DNA of 36,078 nt from CAZMCH01 sp964564735 (GTDB taxonomy: Bacteria > Poribacteria > DTPJ01): assembly GCA_964564735.1 (NCBI GenBank), contig CAZMCH010000038.1, forward strand, positions 1-36,078, given 5' to 3'. A model generated the notes under the pieces. That model had not been told where the DNA came from. It did not search any database and worked only from the letters and a program-made list of their open reading frames with translations. Positions 16,612 to 25,135 of this stretch are shown in pieces (within the stretch, counting starts at the first letter, position 1; every line of letters starts with the position of its first letter). The position numbers and the translations under genes were made by a program.

Positions 16612-18678
16612 ATGACACAATCTTTGATGACAAAAATATACGACTGGAAAAACCTTCTAAACGCATGGGAAAAGGTGGAAGAAAACGAGGGCTGTGCCGG
16701 AATTGACGGCATAACTATTGACAAGTTCGACCTTGATCTGAGCAATAACCTGACTTCCATACAAAACGAGCTTATGAACCAGTCATATAAGCCTGATCCT
16801 CTGCTACGTTTCTATGTTGAAAAGGACAATGCCGAAAAGCGTCCTTTGAGCGTGCCTACTGTTCGGGATAGGGTTGCACAGACAGCAGTTACCCTAATCC
16901 TGAATCCCATTTTTGAGCAAGAATTCGAGGACATCAGCTTTGCATATCGCCTAAATAAATCAAGGCATAATGCCATATCAAAGATCACCGAATGGCGGGA
17001 TAAAGGCTATGTATGGGTCATTGACGCTGATATTAAATCCTACTTTGACGAGGTAAACCACGATATTCTCATAAAAAGGGTCCGAGAGCTTGTCTCTGAT
17101 GAATACGTTATCCAGCTTATAGTCCTGTGGATAACTTCGCCCATTTATGATAAAGACGGAGTTATACTCCCGCCAAAAGGCTTACCACAGGGGGCTGTTA
17201 TATCACCATTACTTGCCAATTTATACCTTGATAGATTTGATGAGGCGATGGAAAAGAGCAGATATAAGCTTGTCAGATATGCAGATGATTTCCTTGTCCT
17301 ATGCGAATCCAAGCACCTAGCAGAGCAAGCTTTGGAGATTGTTCGTAATATTTTATCCGATCTCGGACTAATGCTAAATAAGGAAAAGACAAAAATCGTC
17401 AGCTTTGATGACGGATTTGAATATCTAGGCGCCATATTTGCCAGAAGCCTTGTTACAATTCCAGAACCAGAATATGGCAAAGTAAAGCCGCCAATAACCG
17501 GCATATCAGAAGCCAAGAAGCTGTATTCTACCACAAAAGGAACTCCTTTGGGCAAAGCATTAATTGACTCATTCCGTGAATCTAATTTACAAGCAATGGA
17601 TTGCAATATTGAGCCAAAAGAAACCCCGATCAATACCGAACTAGATGTCGAAGCGTCATCGCTTGCCTTTATGAGAACACTCTATATTCAAAGTCAAGGT
17701 AGCATCCTGAGACGGCAAAATGAGCGATTCGTTGTCTCAAAGGATGAAGAAGTCATATCCGAAGTCCATATAATGAAGGTTGAGCAGATCATCATATTCG
17801 GCAACTGCGCAATTACTACCCCTGCAATGACTACATGCTTACAGGAGAATATCCCTATCACTTTTTTATCTAGCAATGGCAAATATTATGGTCGTCTGGA
17901 ATCAACGAATAACACAAATATTGTCCTCCAGCAACTTCAGTTTGAAAGGGCAAATGATGAAAATTTCTGCCTGAAAATCAGCAAGGGATTTGTCAAAGGA
18001 AAACTAAATAATATGAGAATCTTTCTTCAGAGACGCAATCGTGAAATAACTAGCGAGGCAATACAAAAAGCCATAGATAGTATATCTGCGGACATCAAAA
18101 ATTCCGAAGATACGTTAGCAATTGATCAGTTGCGTGGATATGAGGGAACTGCCTCTGCTAGATATTTTGATGTTTTTGACCTTATGCTTAAAGATACACT
18201 TGGATTTGAAAAGCGAATTCGCCAACCACCGACTGACCCAATAAACAGCCTTCTAAGTTTTGGTTACACATTGCTTTTCTATAACATCTATTCCTTGCTA
18301 ACAATACATGGCTTGAATCCTTATTGTGGCTTTTTCCATTCCATCAGACAAGGGCACCCTGCATTGGCTTCGGACATGATAGAGGAATTCAGATCGATTG
18401 TTATTGACTCACTGGTTGTCTATCTTGTCAATTCTGGAATCTTAAAAGAAAGCGATTTTATATATCCACAAGACCCGGATAAGCCATGTTTGCTGTCAAA
18501 TTCTGCACGCAAGGAGTTTATAGGTCGCTTTGAGCAAAAAATGCACACAGAGATAACGCACCCACAAACAGGGTTTCACACGAATTATAGGAGATGTATT
18601 GAGCTTCAGGTCAAAGAGCTAATTCGCTGTATTAAGTGGGAGAAAGAGGAATATGTGCCTATGATAATTTCTCATTGA
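16612..18678 (+). CDS. cas1: Reverse transcriptase-Cas1 fusion
   Basis: A 688-residue fusion. Residues 1 to about 310 are a group II intron-type reverse transcriptase: VWVIDADIKSYFDEVNH (motif A), LPQGAVISPLLANLYLD, and the catalytic YADD at 223-226. Residues about 345-688 are Cas1: GYEGTASARYFDVF (metal-binding E511), SIRQGHPALASDMIEEFR (H582 and E591/E592). No Cas6 domain is fused at the N-terminus and none of the intron maturase or endonuclease domains are present. Such fusions acquire spacers from RNA through reverse transcription in characterised cases. All catalytic residues are present in both halves. Its stop overlaps the consensus promoter that leads into the CRISPR array. Confidence 0.95.
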   Translation: MTQSLMTKIYDWKNLLNAWEKVEENEGCAGIDGITIDKFDLDLSNNLTSIQNELMNQSYKPDPLLRFYVEKDNAEKRPLSVPTVRDRVAQTAVTLILNPIFEQEFEDISFAYRLNKSRHNAISKITEWRDKGYVWVIDADIKSYFDEVNHDILIKRVRELVSDEYVIQLIVLWITSPIYDKDGVILPPKGLPQGAVISPLLANLYLDRFDEAMEKSRYKLVRYADDFLVLCESKHLAEQALEIVRNILSDLGLMLNKEKTKIVSFDDGFEYLGAIFARSLVTIPEPEYGKVKPPITGISEAKKLYSTTKGTPLGKALIDSFRESNLQAMDCNIEPKETPINTELDVEASSLAFMRTLYIQSQGSILRRQNERFVVSKDEEVISEVHIMKVEQIIIFGNCAITTPAMTTCLQENIPITFLSSNGKYYGRLESTNNTNIVLQQLQFERANDENFCLKISKGFVKGKLNNMRIFLQRRNREITSEAIQKAIDSISADIKNSEDTLAIDQLRGYEGTASARYFDVFDLMLKDTLGFEKRIRQPPTDPINSLLSFGYTLLFYNIYSLLTIHGLNPYCGFFHSIRQGHPALASDMIEEFRSIVIDSLVVYLVNSGILKESDFIYPQDPDKPCLLSNSARKEFIGRFEQKMHTEITHPQTGFHTNYRRCIELQVKELIRCIKWEKEEYVPMIISH

Positions 18679-18703
18679 CAATTTGATATAAAGTCTGTAT
18701 AAT
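18675..18703 (+). promoter_or_regulatory. Consensus sigma70 promoter for the CRISPR leader
   Basis: TTGACA at 18675-18680 and TATAAT at 18698-18703, separated by exactly 17 bases. It overlaps the last codons of RT-cas1. Expected transcription would start near 18710, about 280 bases before the first repeat. Confidence 0.75.
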
Positions 18704-18987
18704 AGATTATATTATGAGATTTGTTTTTGGGTGTGGGTGTCAAAATTACGTAGGGTCAAAGAGAAAATTAATGGTTTTATGCCAAAATTGACTATAAAGC
18801 CTTATGGTCATTGGATTTACACCATTTTTGACGTGCTTTACCCCTACGGGATCCGCATGGTGATTAGGTTTACACATATTAAAGAAGCGATTTTTTAGCT
18901 TTTTTAGACAAAAAATGTGGATAACTTGATACCCTACGAAATTAGGATACCCGAAGGCTTATCTTGTAAGGGATTGGAGAGGTGGCT
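18704..18987 (+). other. CRISPR leader region
   Basis: A 284-base non-coding stretch between the promoter and the first repeat, on the side nearest RT-cas1 and opposite the degenerate terminal repeat, so it is the leader. It holds an inverted pair CGTAGGGT (18749-18756) / ACCCTACG (18931-18938), and a CCCCTACGGG near 18841-18850 that could compete for pairing. T-rich stretches at 18891-18906 precede it. No reading frame or known RNA family was recognised. Confidence 0.65.
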
Positions 18988-20434
18988 GTTTAGATCGTTG
19001 ACCCGTTTTCAAGGGGATTGAAACTAGAGTTTTTCGGAAATAGAGAACCAAACTTTTTTTTTGTTTAGATCGTTGACCCGTTTTCAAGGGGATTGAAACC
19101 TCATTTGACCAAAGTTAGCACAAGATCCGCACACAATATACGTTTAGATCGTTGACCCGTTTTCAAGGGGATTGAAACTAACATTTCCTCCAGAACTGCT
19201 ACGTCGCTGGTAAGGATGGTTTAGATCGTTGACCCGTTTTCAAGGGGATTGAAACGAAGAAAATTTGGTCAAACTTTTCGACCTTACCGGCTTGTTTAGA
19301 TCGTTGACCCGTTTTCAAGGGGATTGAAACCTCCTTTCTAAACTGCGAACAACCATTTACTTTTGTTGGTTTAGATCGTTGACCCGTTTTCAAGGGGATT
19401 GAAACTAAATGTCGCCTGATCAGCCATCATTAAGTAATTCTGGTTGTTTAGATCGTTGACCCGTTTTCAAGGGGATTGAAACTTGCTTGGCCTCCAGCTC
19501 GCACTCCTTTCCCTCATGATCAAGTTTAGATCGTTGACCCGTTTTCAAGGGGATTGAAACAAGGCCGCGTCTCTCTGTCTTTGTTTTTTAAATTACATGT
19601 TTAGATCGTTGACCCGTTTTCAAGGGGATTGAAACAAAAAAACCTCTCTCCTGCAGGGCCTTAAAAACCTCTACGGTTTTTTGATTAGTTTAGATCGTTG
19701 ACCCGTTTTCAAGGGGATTGAAACAAACAGCCGCTCATACATCCCTTGAAACCGATTGTCGGTTTAGATCGTTGACCCGTTTTCAAGGGGATTGAAACTT
19801 TACGTGTGTTGAGCTGTTCAAGCTTGCGCTCGGCTCGTTTAGATCGTTGACCCGTTTTCAAGGGGATTGAAACTTTTGAGGCATCTTCTGCCTCTTTTTT
19901 GATTTCCTCAAAAAGTTTAGATCGTTGACCCGTTTTCAAGGGGATTGAAACAAGTTATTCCGGTTATGCCAGCTGTATTCTTTGCTTGAGTTTAGATCGT
20001 TGACCCGTTTTCAAGGGGATTGAAACTAGACCAACAAGAGAACTAAAGGAACCACTATGCCTATTAGGCATGATAAAATGCCTAATAGGATAGTTTAGAT
20101 CGTTGACCCGTTTTCAAGGGGATTGAAACTCCTCCACAGAACTCTTAATCTCATTCGCAGAAATTGAAGTTTAGATCGTTGACCCGTTTTCAAGGGGATT
20201 GAAACTTTTTTTGCTTCCAAATATGCTTTTGATTCTTTTGGAAGTTTAGATCGTTGACCCGTTTTCAAGGGGATTGAAACCTATGTCTTCAAGTTCTCCA
20301 AATGGAACTTCTTCTATGCTAGGTTTAGATCGTTGACCCGTTTTCAAGGGGATTGAAACTTTTTTTGCTTCCAAATATGCTTTTGATTCTTTTGGAAGTT
20401 TAGATCGTTGACCCGTTTTCAAGGGGATTGACTC
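18988..20434 (+). CRISPR. Type III-D CRISPR array, 19 repeats and 18 spacers
   Basis: The 37-bp repeat begins GTTTAGATCGTTGACCC and ends CAAGGGGATTGAAAC. Repeats start at 18988, 19063, 19142, 19219, 19294, 19369, 19446, 19524, 19599, 19688, 19762, 19837, 19915, 19990, 20093, 20169, 20244, 20323 and 20398. The last copy loses the AAAC end (reads TTGACTC), marking the old end. Spacers are mostly 37-42 bp, with outliers of 52 (19636-19687) and 66 bp (20027-20092). Spacers 16 (20206-20243) and 18 (20360-20397) are identical. The repeat can fold as TTTCAA-GGGGA-TTGAAA, and the end ATTGAAAC fits a Cas6-made 8-nt tag, so transcription is on the plus strand. Confidence 0.98.
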
Positions 20435-20750
20435 CAAATTCCCTATTAATAAAGGGGGATTAAGGGGGTTGTCTTAAAAACATATATTTACTTGCTTTAC
20501 ACAACACAATTTCAAAAAACCTACCTCTGAAAATTTTGGAAAAGGTAGTTAGGGGGATTTTTTTACCAACAGCTCATCACAAATCTATGTCCGACTAAAA
20601 AATAATATTCACATTCTTCCTCGCTCATTCCGATATAATATAAGAGATATTTTGACGTTATTCCCCAAAGAGCAATCTCCCCAAAATCAATAATTCCACT
20701 CCCAATGATTACCAAAATGCCCTTTTTTCCCAAAGATACTTTTTTTAACC
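20435..20750. other. Non-coding stretch after the CRISPR array
   Basis: No gene seen. It holds a pyrimidine/purine repeat fragment (AATAAAGGGGGATTAAGGGG near 20447) of the style seen at the right end of the window. There is also a weak stem CTACCT...AGGTAG (about 20521-20548) followed by GGGGGATTTTTTT, which could terminate array transcription. Confidence 0.4.
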
Positions 20751-20865
20751 TTATACCATTTTTATTTTAATGGTGTGCATTGTAGCCCAAGCTTTCAGCT
20801 TGGTTTTCCCTTCCTGAAAGGCTGAGCTACAATTAATGCACAACAATATAATCAAAATGGTATTA
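20751..20865. repeat. MITE-like imperfect inverted repeat
   Basis: Outer ends TATACCATTTTTATTTTA (left) and TAATCAAAATGGTATTA (right) are near-complementary. Inner arms TGTGCATTGTAGC / GCTACAATTAATGCACA and AGCTTTCAG / CTGAAAGGCT continue the pairing. The whole can fold as a long hairpin of about 110 bp. The termini resemble those of the IS630-like remnant that follows. Confidence 0.6.
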
Positions 20866-20898
20866 TTTTGTGGGCTTTGAAATATGGAATATGGTTTG

Positions 20899-21027
20899 TA
20901 ATACCAATTGTTAATTCAAAATTATCATTATAAGCATCATCGAAGAATCTATTTTAGATGTTTCACTTTGTTTAGCATGGCATAACAAATCATTGTGTTA
21001 TATTTGAAATGGAAATTGGTATTATTA
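20899..21027. mobile_element. Miniature element with TAATACCAATT ends
   Basis: TAATACCAATT at 20899-20909 is matched in inverted orientation by AATTGGTATTATTA at 21014-21027. The interior is non-coding and AT-rich. The right-hand copy abuts the truncated transposase frame, so this is either a MITE or the left end of an internally deleted insertion sequence. Confidence 0.55.
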
Positions 21028-21430
21028 TGTTTATGGAGCAGTAGAACCAAAGTCAGGAGAAAGCTTTTTCATGGAGTTTCCATATCTGAATAGTGAATGT
21101 TTCCTGATATACCTTTATGAACTCTCAATAGCTTATTCATACAGTTTCAATATATTGTTGCTAGATAGAGGCAGTTTTCACAAAGCAAAGAGACTAAAGA
21201 TACCATCAAACATTTTATTGCTTTTTTTACCAGCATATAGTCATGAACTCAATCTCATAGAACGCTTATGGGAATTTATTAAAGCAGGGATAGCTAATGA
21301 AGTCTATGTAAAACTAGAATCATTGATAGATAGGGTAGGATCTGTAATATGCAGTCTATCACAAGCAGTGATTCAATCACTTACATCTTATTCATATTTC
21401 ATAAAAACCATTAATGAAACATTTCAATAA
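21023..21430 (+). pseudogene. IS630-family transposase, C-terminal remnant
   Basis: The frame can be read from about 21023 (YVYGAVEPKSGESFFMEF) through the stop at 21428-21430. The DDE_3-type signature is clear: ILLLDRGSFHKAKRL (second Asp; the family usually has DNAxxH) and LPAYSHELNLIERLWEFIKAG (catalytic Glu in the IERLW context). The N-terminal helix-turn-helix and first catalytic Asp are missing, so it cannot be active. The inverted terminal sequence AATTGGTATTA follows at 21433-21443, marking the element's right end. The codon at 21071 is only the first ATG in the fragment and not a true start. Confidence 0.8.
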
Positions 21431-21474
21431 GTAATTGGTATTATGGCAGAAATTAGGGTAATAGCAGACAATAC

Positions 21475-21517
21475 AGAAAAAGCCAAGTCCGCATAAATTG
21501 GCTTGACGACTTGGCTT
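21475..21517 (-). terminator. Rho-independent terminator of the tRNA operon
   Basis: Perfect 10-bp arms AAGCCAAGTC (21480-21489) and GACTTGGCTT (21508-21517), followed on the minus strand by a T-run (TTTTT). It lies 5 bases past the 3' end of the fMet tRNA. Confidence 0.85.
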
Positions 21518-21522
21518 ATGAT

Positions 21523-21599
21523 TGGTTGCGGGGGAAGGATTTGAACCTTCGACCTCTGGGTTATGAGCCCAGCGAGCTACCTGTCTGCTCCACCCCGCG
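21523..21599 (-). tRNA. Initiator tRNA-fMet (anticodon CAT)
   Basis: A 77-nt cloverleaf beginning CGCGGGGTGGAGCAG, with anticodon arm CTGGGCTCATAACCCAG, T-loop GGTTCAAATCC and an encoded CCA. The 5' C opposite A at the acceptor end and the GGG/CCC anticodon stem mark an initiator tRNA rather than an elongator. Confidence 0.96.
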
Positions 21600-21629
21600 A
21601 TATACTTTATAATAATATTTTATTGCAAG

Positions 21630-21713
21630 TGGGCTAGGAGGGAGTTGAACCCTCATGCTCGTGGAGAGCGGTGGATTTTAAGTCCACCGTGTATGCCATT
21701 CCACCACTAGCCC
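21630..21713 (-). tRNA. tRNA-Leu (anticodon TAA)
   Basis: 84 nt without encoded CCA. Acceptor arms GGGCTAG / CTAGCCC, anticodon arm GGTGGACTTAAAATCCACC, an extended variable arm typical of Leu, and T-loop GGTTCAACTCC. It is upstream of tRNA-fMet in the same transcription unit. Confidence 0.95.
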
Positions 21714-21765
21714 TTGATCTGCATAAATAAATTCTAATCTGATAACAAAAGTTTATTTGATAAAA

Positions 21766-21794
21766 ATTATAGCACTAACGTATATATATGTCAA
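21766..21794 (-). promoter_or_regulatory. Consensus sigma70 promoter of the tRNA operon
   Basis: On the minus strand TTGACA (21794-21789), 17 bases, then TATAAT (21771-21766). Both hexamers are perfect and lie about 53 bases upstream of tRNA-Leu. Confidence 0.88.
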
Positions 21795-21831
21795 GTATAA
21801 GAATTTGGCATTATTAATTAAATCTACATAT

Positions 21832-23271
21832 TTAGGATTTATCACCCAAAAGTTCCTTGACAAATGAACCTAATCTTGGATCACTAGAAGTAGCAATCTT
21901 TTGTAAATGTGTTATAGAGTCCGCATCTCCTATTTTATAAAGAGCTTGTATAGCTGTAAGTTTAACTGTTGGTTCTTCATTCACATTTTCTAATACTTTT
22001 TTGAGTTCTTCTTTTGCTAACTTTCCACCTATTGCACCTAATGTTGCTACCGCAATATCTCTGACCTTACCATCAGCATCTTGGCTGGCTTTTACTAAAA
22101 CATCGGTTGATTGTTGACCGATTCTGCCAAGCGCATATCCAGCCAAAAGACGCACACCTAAAGAAGAATCTCGCAAAGCCAAAGCAAGAGGCTCTATTGC
22201 TTCTACTGGCTTCATTTTTGCCAATGCTTCTGCTGCACTACGACGAACTTCCGGGTCCGGTTCATTTGCCTCCAAAAGATGCCCCAATAGTGGTTGTATT
22301 ATTGATGGTTCATTCATACCGCTTAATGCGCTTGCTGATGCGCGTCTTATCCATCTATCATTGCTTTCCAACAAACGAACCAACGGCTCTATTGCTCTGC
22401 TATCACCTATCTGACCAAGCGCATCAATTATTGTAAGTTTTATTCCGCCTATTTCACCTCGTCTAAATATAACTCGATTTGCATGGCTTGCCTTTTTCAT
22501 CCCATTTTTATAGCTTTTTATATCTTTTATCTCTATTTCATCAATAACATGAGTTATTAGATCGCCTTCTTTTATTCCTTCTCTAATTGCAGGGCTACTA
22601 TCAGATTCGGTTATTTCTAGTTTCTTTACTATTACGCCTCCACTTGCATTTTCCTCTTCTATGCCGACCTTTCTGATGCTTTTTGACACTATATCCCTAG
22701 CAAGATTTATCGTAAACTTGCCATTTGATTGTATTTTCTGACTTAAAATTACATTGAATTGATCTATATTATTTACTGGCTCATTATCGATTGTATATAT
22801 TATTGAGTTTCGCATTATACCCGAAAGATCCGCTTTGCTTGATGGTCTTACGCTAGCGACAATTAAACCTCTCTCTTCTGGATCAGGCTTAACTTGTATT
22901 CCAAGATCATCAAGGCTTGAGACAGTCACAGTCTTTGATATGCGCAAAATTGCCTTCTCATCATCATCTAGGGCATCAGCTAAAGCATCTGAAAACTTAC
23001 CTTTATTATCCACGTTTCTTTCATCAATTATATAAGATATAAGTTCTCCCGACCTAAGACCACTATTCTCAGCAATAGAACCGGGCTTTATAGTTTCAAC
23101 AATAACTCCATTAAGAGACCATCTCTTATCAAGGTCTGAACCAAGTTTCTTTATAGTCACGCCTAGTTTTTGATCCTCATAGGTTTCTTGACTGCAACCT
23201 ACAATAAAAGAAACAAATAGTATATATAATGAAAATAACAACATAACATTTTTTATCTGATATTTTGACAT
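21832..23271 (-). CDS. Lipoprotein with three PDZ domains and C-terminal HEAT repeats
   Basis: 479 residues. The signal peptide ends in the lipobox FIVGC (lipidated Cys26), so the protein is envelope-anchored. Three PDZ-like modules follow: GVIVETIKPGSIAENSGLRSGE, GLIVASVRPSSKADLSGI and a third around SSPAIREGIKEGDLITHVID. From about residue 275 come HEAT/PBS-type repeats (IDALGQIGDSRAIEPLVRLL, AEALAKMKPVEAIEPLALAL, GYALGRIGQQSTDVLVKA, ALYKIGDADSITHLQ). There is no protease or other catalytic domain, so a scaffold or sensor role is inferred. It has a good ribosome site (AAAGGAGA) and follows a related gene after 60 bases. Confidence 0.85.
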   Translation of the reverse strand: MSKYQIKNVMLLFSLYILFVSFIVGCSQETYEDQKLGVTIKKLGSDLDKRWSLNGVIVETIKPGSIAENSGLRSGELISYIIDERNVDNKGKFSDALADALDDDEKAILRISKTVTVSSLDDLGIQVKPDPEERGLIVASVRPSSKADLSGIMRNSIIYTIDNEPVNNIDQFNVILSQKIQSNGKFTINLARDIVSKSIRKVGIEEENASGGVIVKKLEITESDSSPAIREGIKEGDLITHVIDEIEIKDIKSYKNGMKKASHANRVIFRRGEIGGIKLTIIDALGQIGDSRAIEPLVRLLESNDRWIRRASASALSGMNEPSIIQPLLGHLLEANEPDPEVRRSAAEALAKMKPVEAIEPLALALRDSSLGVRLLAGYALGRIGQQSTDVLVKASQDADGKVRDIAVATLGAIGGKLAKEELKKVLENVNEEPTVKLTAIQALYKIGDADSITHLQKIATSSDPRLGSFVKELLGDKS

Positions 23272-23331
23272 AAAAGTAATCTCCTTTCTGGATAATAACC
23301 CATAAAAAAGGCATTATCACAGTATATAAAA

Positions 23332-25062
23332 TTAGAGTTTCACCTCTATTGGATTCGCTTGCTCTTGAAGCATTTCAATTATTGTATCAACAGCAGTCTT
23401 GTCTTTTAGTTCACCAAGAGCTATTGCCGCATCAAATCTCACTATCAAGCCTTTATTTCTTAATACTTTTATTAGCTTATCTATGGCAGTTTTATTTATC
23501 ACCGTAATTGTTACCTTACCATCATCAAAACCTTGATTCACAAGTTGCCTAAATTGATCAACATCAGTTACTTTCTTTTCACTTACAACATAAGAAATTA
23601 CTTGTCCAAGTCTCAAACCTGCATCAATCGCAGGACTTTGAGGTTCTATATCGACTATAACAATGCCTTCTGCACCATTAGGTAATGCCTGTATTGATAT
23701 ACCTAAATCTGGGAAATTCATAGTAGCCTGGGTTGTTCCTTCTAATAGTCGCACTTTTTGGTCCTTATTAGAAATTGCCAAGATTTTCTGTAAATCTCTT
23801 GACCGCATCTTCGATTCCTCTAACGAATCTGACGTTTCCTTTATTTGTGGAATTTCTGGTAATATAACAGTTACTTCCTTATATTTATCCTCGTTTGCTA
23901 TTGTAAATGTCAATTCTTGCTTATTTATTATGGCTTCTGTAACTATTTCCTTATAATCGTTGATGGAATTTATCGGTTTATTATTTATATATGAAATAAT
24001 CTCACCCTTTTCTATACCAAGTTTTCCTGCCTTGCTGTCAACAGTTAATCCTTTAATAAGCATACCTTTTGTTATTGATTTGCTTTCATCCCAAATAATC
24101 CCTAATTCATCAATACTAGATGCACTAATATTTACTAGCTTGGGAATACCAAATGTAACACTCTCATTTATAGAAGCCTCATCGACTAGCTCTTTAAAAT
24201 CATTAAGTGATGAAACTTTTTTATTATTAATGACAGAAGATATTATTTCATCTTTTTTGAGCGTTACCTTAGATGCTAATTCTCCAGATATATCTTGTGA
24301 TACCTTTACGCCTTGTTCTACCGGTTCAATTTCAATATCTAATAATTGCTTATTTTCAACATTTATATCTATTTTTCTTTTTGAAATCTGTTTTAATGCA
24401 ACTACTGCTACGCGCCTGACTTCTGGCTCTTCACCCTTTTCTTCGTCTGTTTTAAGGACTGTTATTCTTTCCATAAGAGCATCAATGCTTTTAGGGTCGC
24501 CTATATTACCCAAAGCCCTAACTGCACCGAACCTTGTTCCCATTCGCTTATGTTTTATTATGTCTTTCTGCATTAATCGATCAACAACTTCATTATGATT
24601 GCTCAACTTACTCAAAACTAACGCAGCATTGTCTCGATCCCTAGAATCCTTTGATTTCAGTTTCTTTATTAATGGATTAATTATAGAATCCATCTGTGAA
24701 TGTATAGTTTGCAAAGCAAGTATTCCACAATTGCGTATTTTCTCATTTCTATCTCTAATTGTTTCTTCAATTAATATCTTTAAGTATTTTTTCTTATCAT
24801 ATTTATATGCAAGAACCATCTGTTCTGACCTGCGCTCAATTGTTGCACTATCATCATAATAACCCAATAGATAATGTGCTTCTGCATTTGTGGGTTCTTT
24901 TTCAATGGCAAGCTCAAATTGCGCAACCGCCCTCGAAATCCTGCCTCTTTTATCGGATTTAACCCATTCTTTGCCTTTTGAAAGGTATTCATTTTGAGTC
25001 CCGCAACCTATCAACCAAATCATAGCAAGACAAACTGACAAAATAACAATAATTTTCCTCAT
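23332..25062 (-). CDS. Lipoprotein with TPR, HEAT repeats and PDZ domains
   Basis: 576 residues from the ATG at 25062, chosen because GGAGGGAG lies just upstream and the lipobox WLIGC (Cys20) then sits correctly. In order: a TPR-like segment (AVAQFELAIEKEPTNAEAHYLLGYY), HEAT repeats to about residue 235 (GAVRALGNIGDPKSIDALME, VRRVAVVALKQI), and three divergent PDZ-like modules (for example SKAGLGIEKGE-type and GIVIVDIEPQSPAIDAGLRLGQ). It ends with the start of another HEAT repeat (FDAAIALGELKDKTAVDTIIEML). It is probably co-transcribed with the related lipoprotein downstream. Ending in a partial HEAT block suggests truncation or domain exchange between the pair. Function unknown. Confidence 0.82.
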   Translation of the reverse strand: MRKIIVILSVCLAMIWLIGCGTQNEYLSKGKEWVKSDKRGRISRAVAQFELAIEKEPTNAEAHYLLGYYDDSATIERRSEQMVLAYKYDKKKYLKILIEETIRDRNEKIRNCGILALQTIHSQMDSIINPLIKKLKSKDSRDRDNAALVLSKLSNHNEVVDRLMQKDIIKHKRMGTRFGAVRALGNIGDPKSIDALMERITVLKTDEEKGEEPEVRRVAVVALKQISKRKIDINVENKQLLDIEIEPVEQGVKVSQDISGELASKVTLKKDEIISSVINNKKVSSLNDFKELVDEASINESVTFGIPKLVNISASSIDELGIIWDESKSITKGMLIKGLTVDSKAGKLGIEKGEIISYINNKPINSINDYKEIVTEAIINKQELTFTIANEDKYKEVTVILPEIPQIKETSDSLEESKMRSRDLQKILAISNKDQKVRLLEGTTQATMNFPDLGISIQALPNGAEGIVIVDIEPQSPAIDAGLRLGQVISYVVSEKKVTDVDQFRQLVNQGFDDGKVTITVINKTAIDKLIKVLRNKGLIVRFDAAIALGELKDKTAVDTIIEMLQEQANPIEVKL

Positions 25063-25135
25063 AAATAACTCCCTCCTAAGCAAAATACAACTATGAATTT
25101 TGCCAAATCAGTATATATTTCCAATTCTTGATTGT

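Noticed and set aside
16612..17550. Group II intron as source of the reverse transcriptase
   Set aside because: No maturase or endonuclease domain follows; the frame runs directly into Cas1 and no intron RNA ends were noticed.
19636..19687. Spacer with a short match (AAACCTCTCTCC) to the intein repeat at 2877-2888, as self-targeting
   Set aside because: Only 12 bases of low-complexity pyrimidine sequence match; likely chance.
19199..20437. Several minus-strand reading frames with the repeated peptide SIPLKTGQRSK
   Set aside because: They are translations of CRISPR repeats and spacers, not genes.
22107..22436. 109-codon plus-strand frame
   Set aside because: Antisense shadow of the HEAT repeats.
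23960..24598. 212-codon plus-strand frame
   Set aside because: Antisense shadow of the PDZ/HEAT lipoprotein, low-complexity Ser/Ile/Leu composition, no ribosome site.
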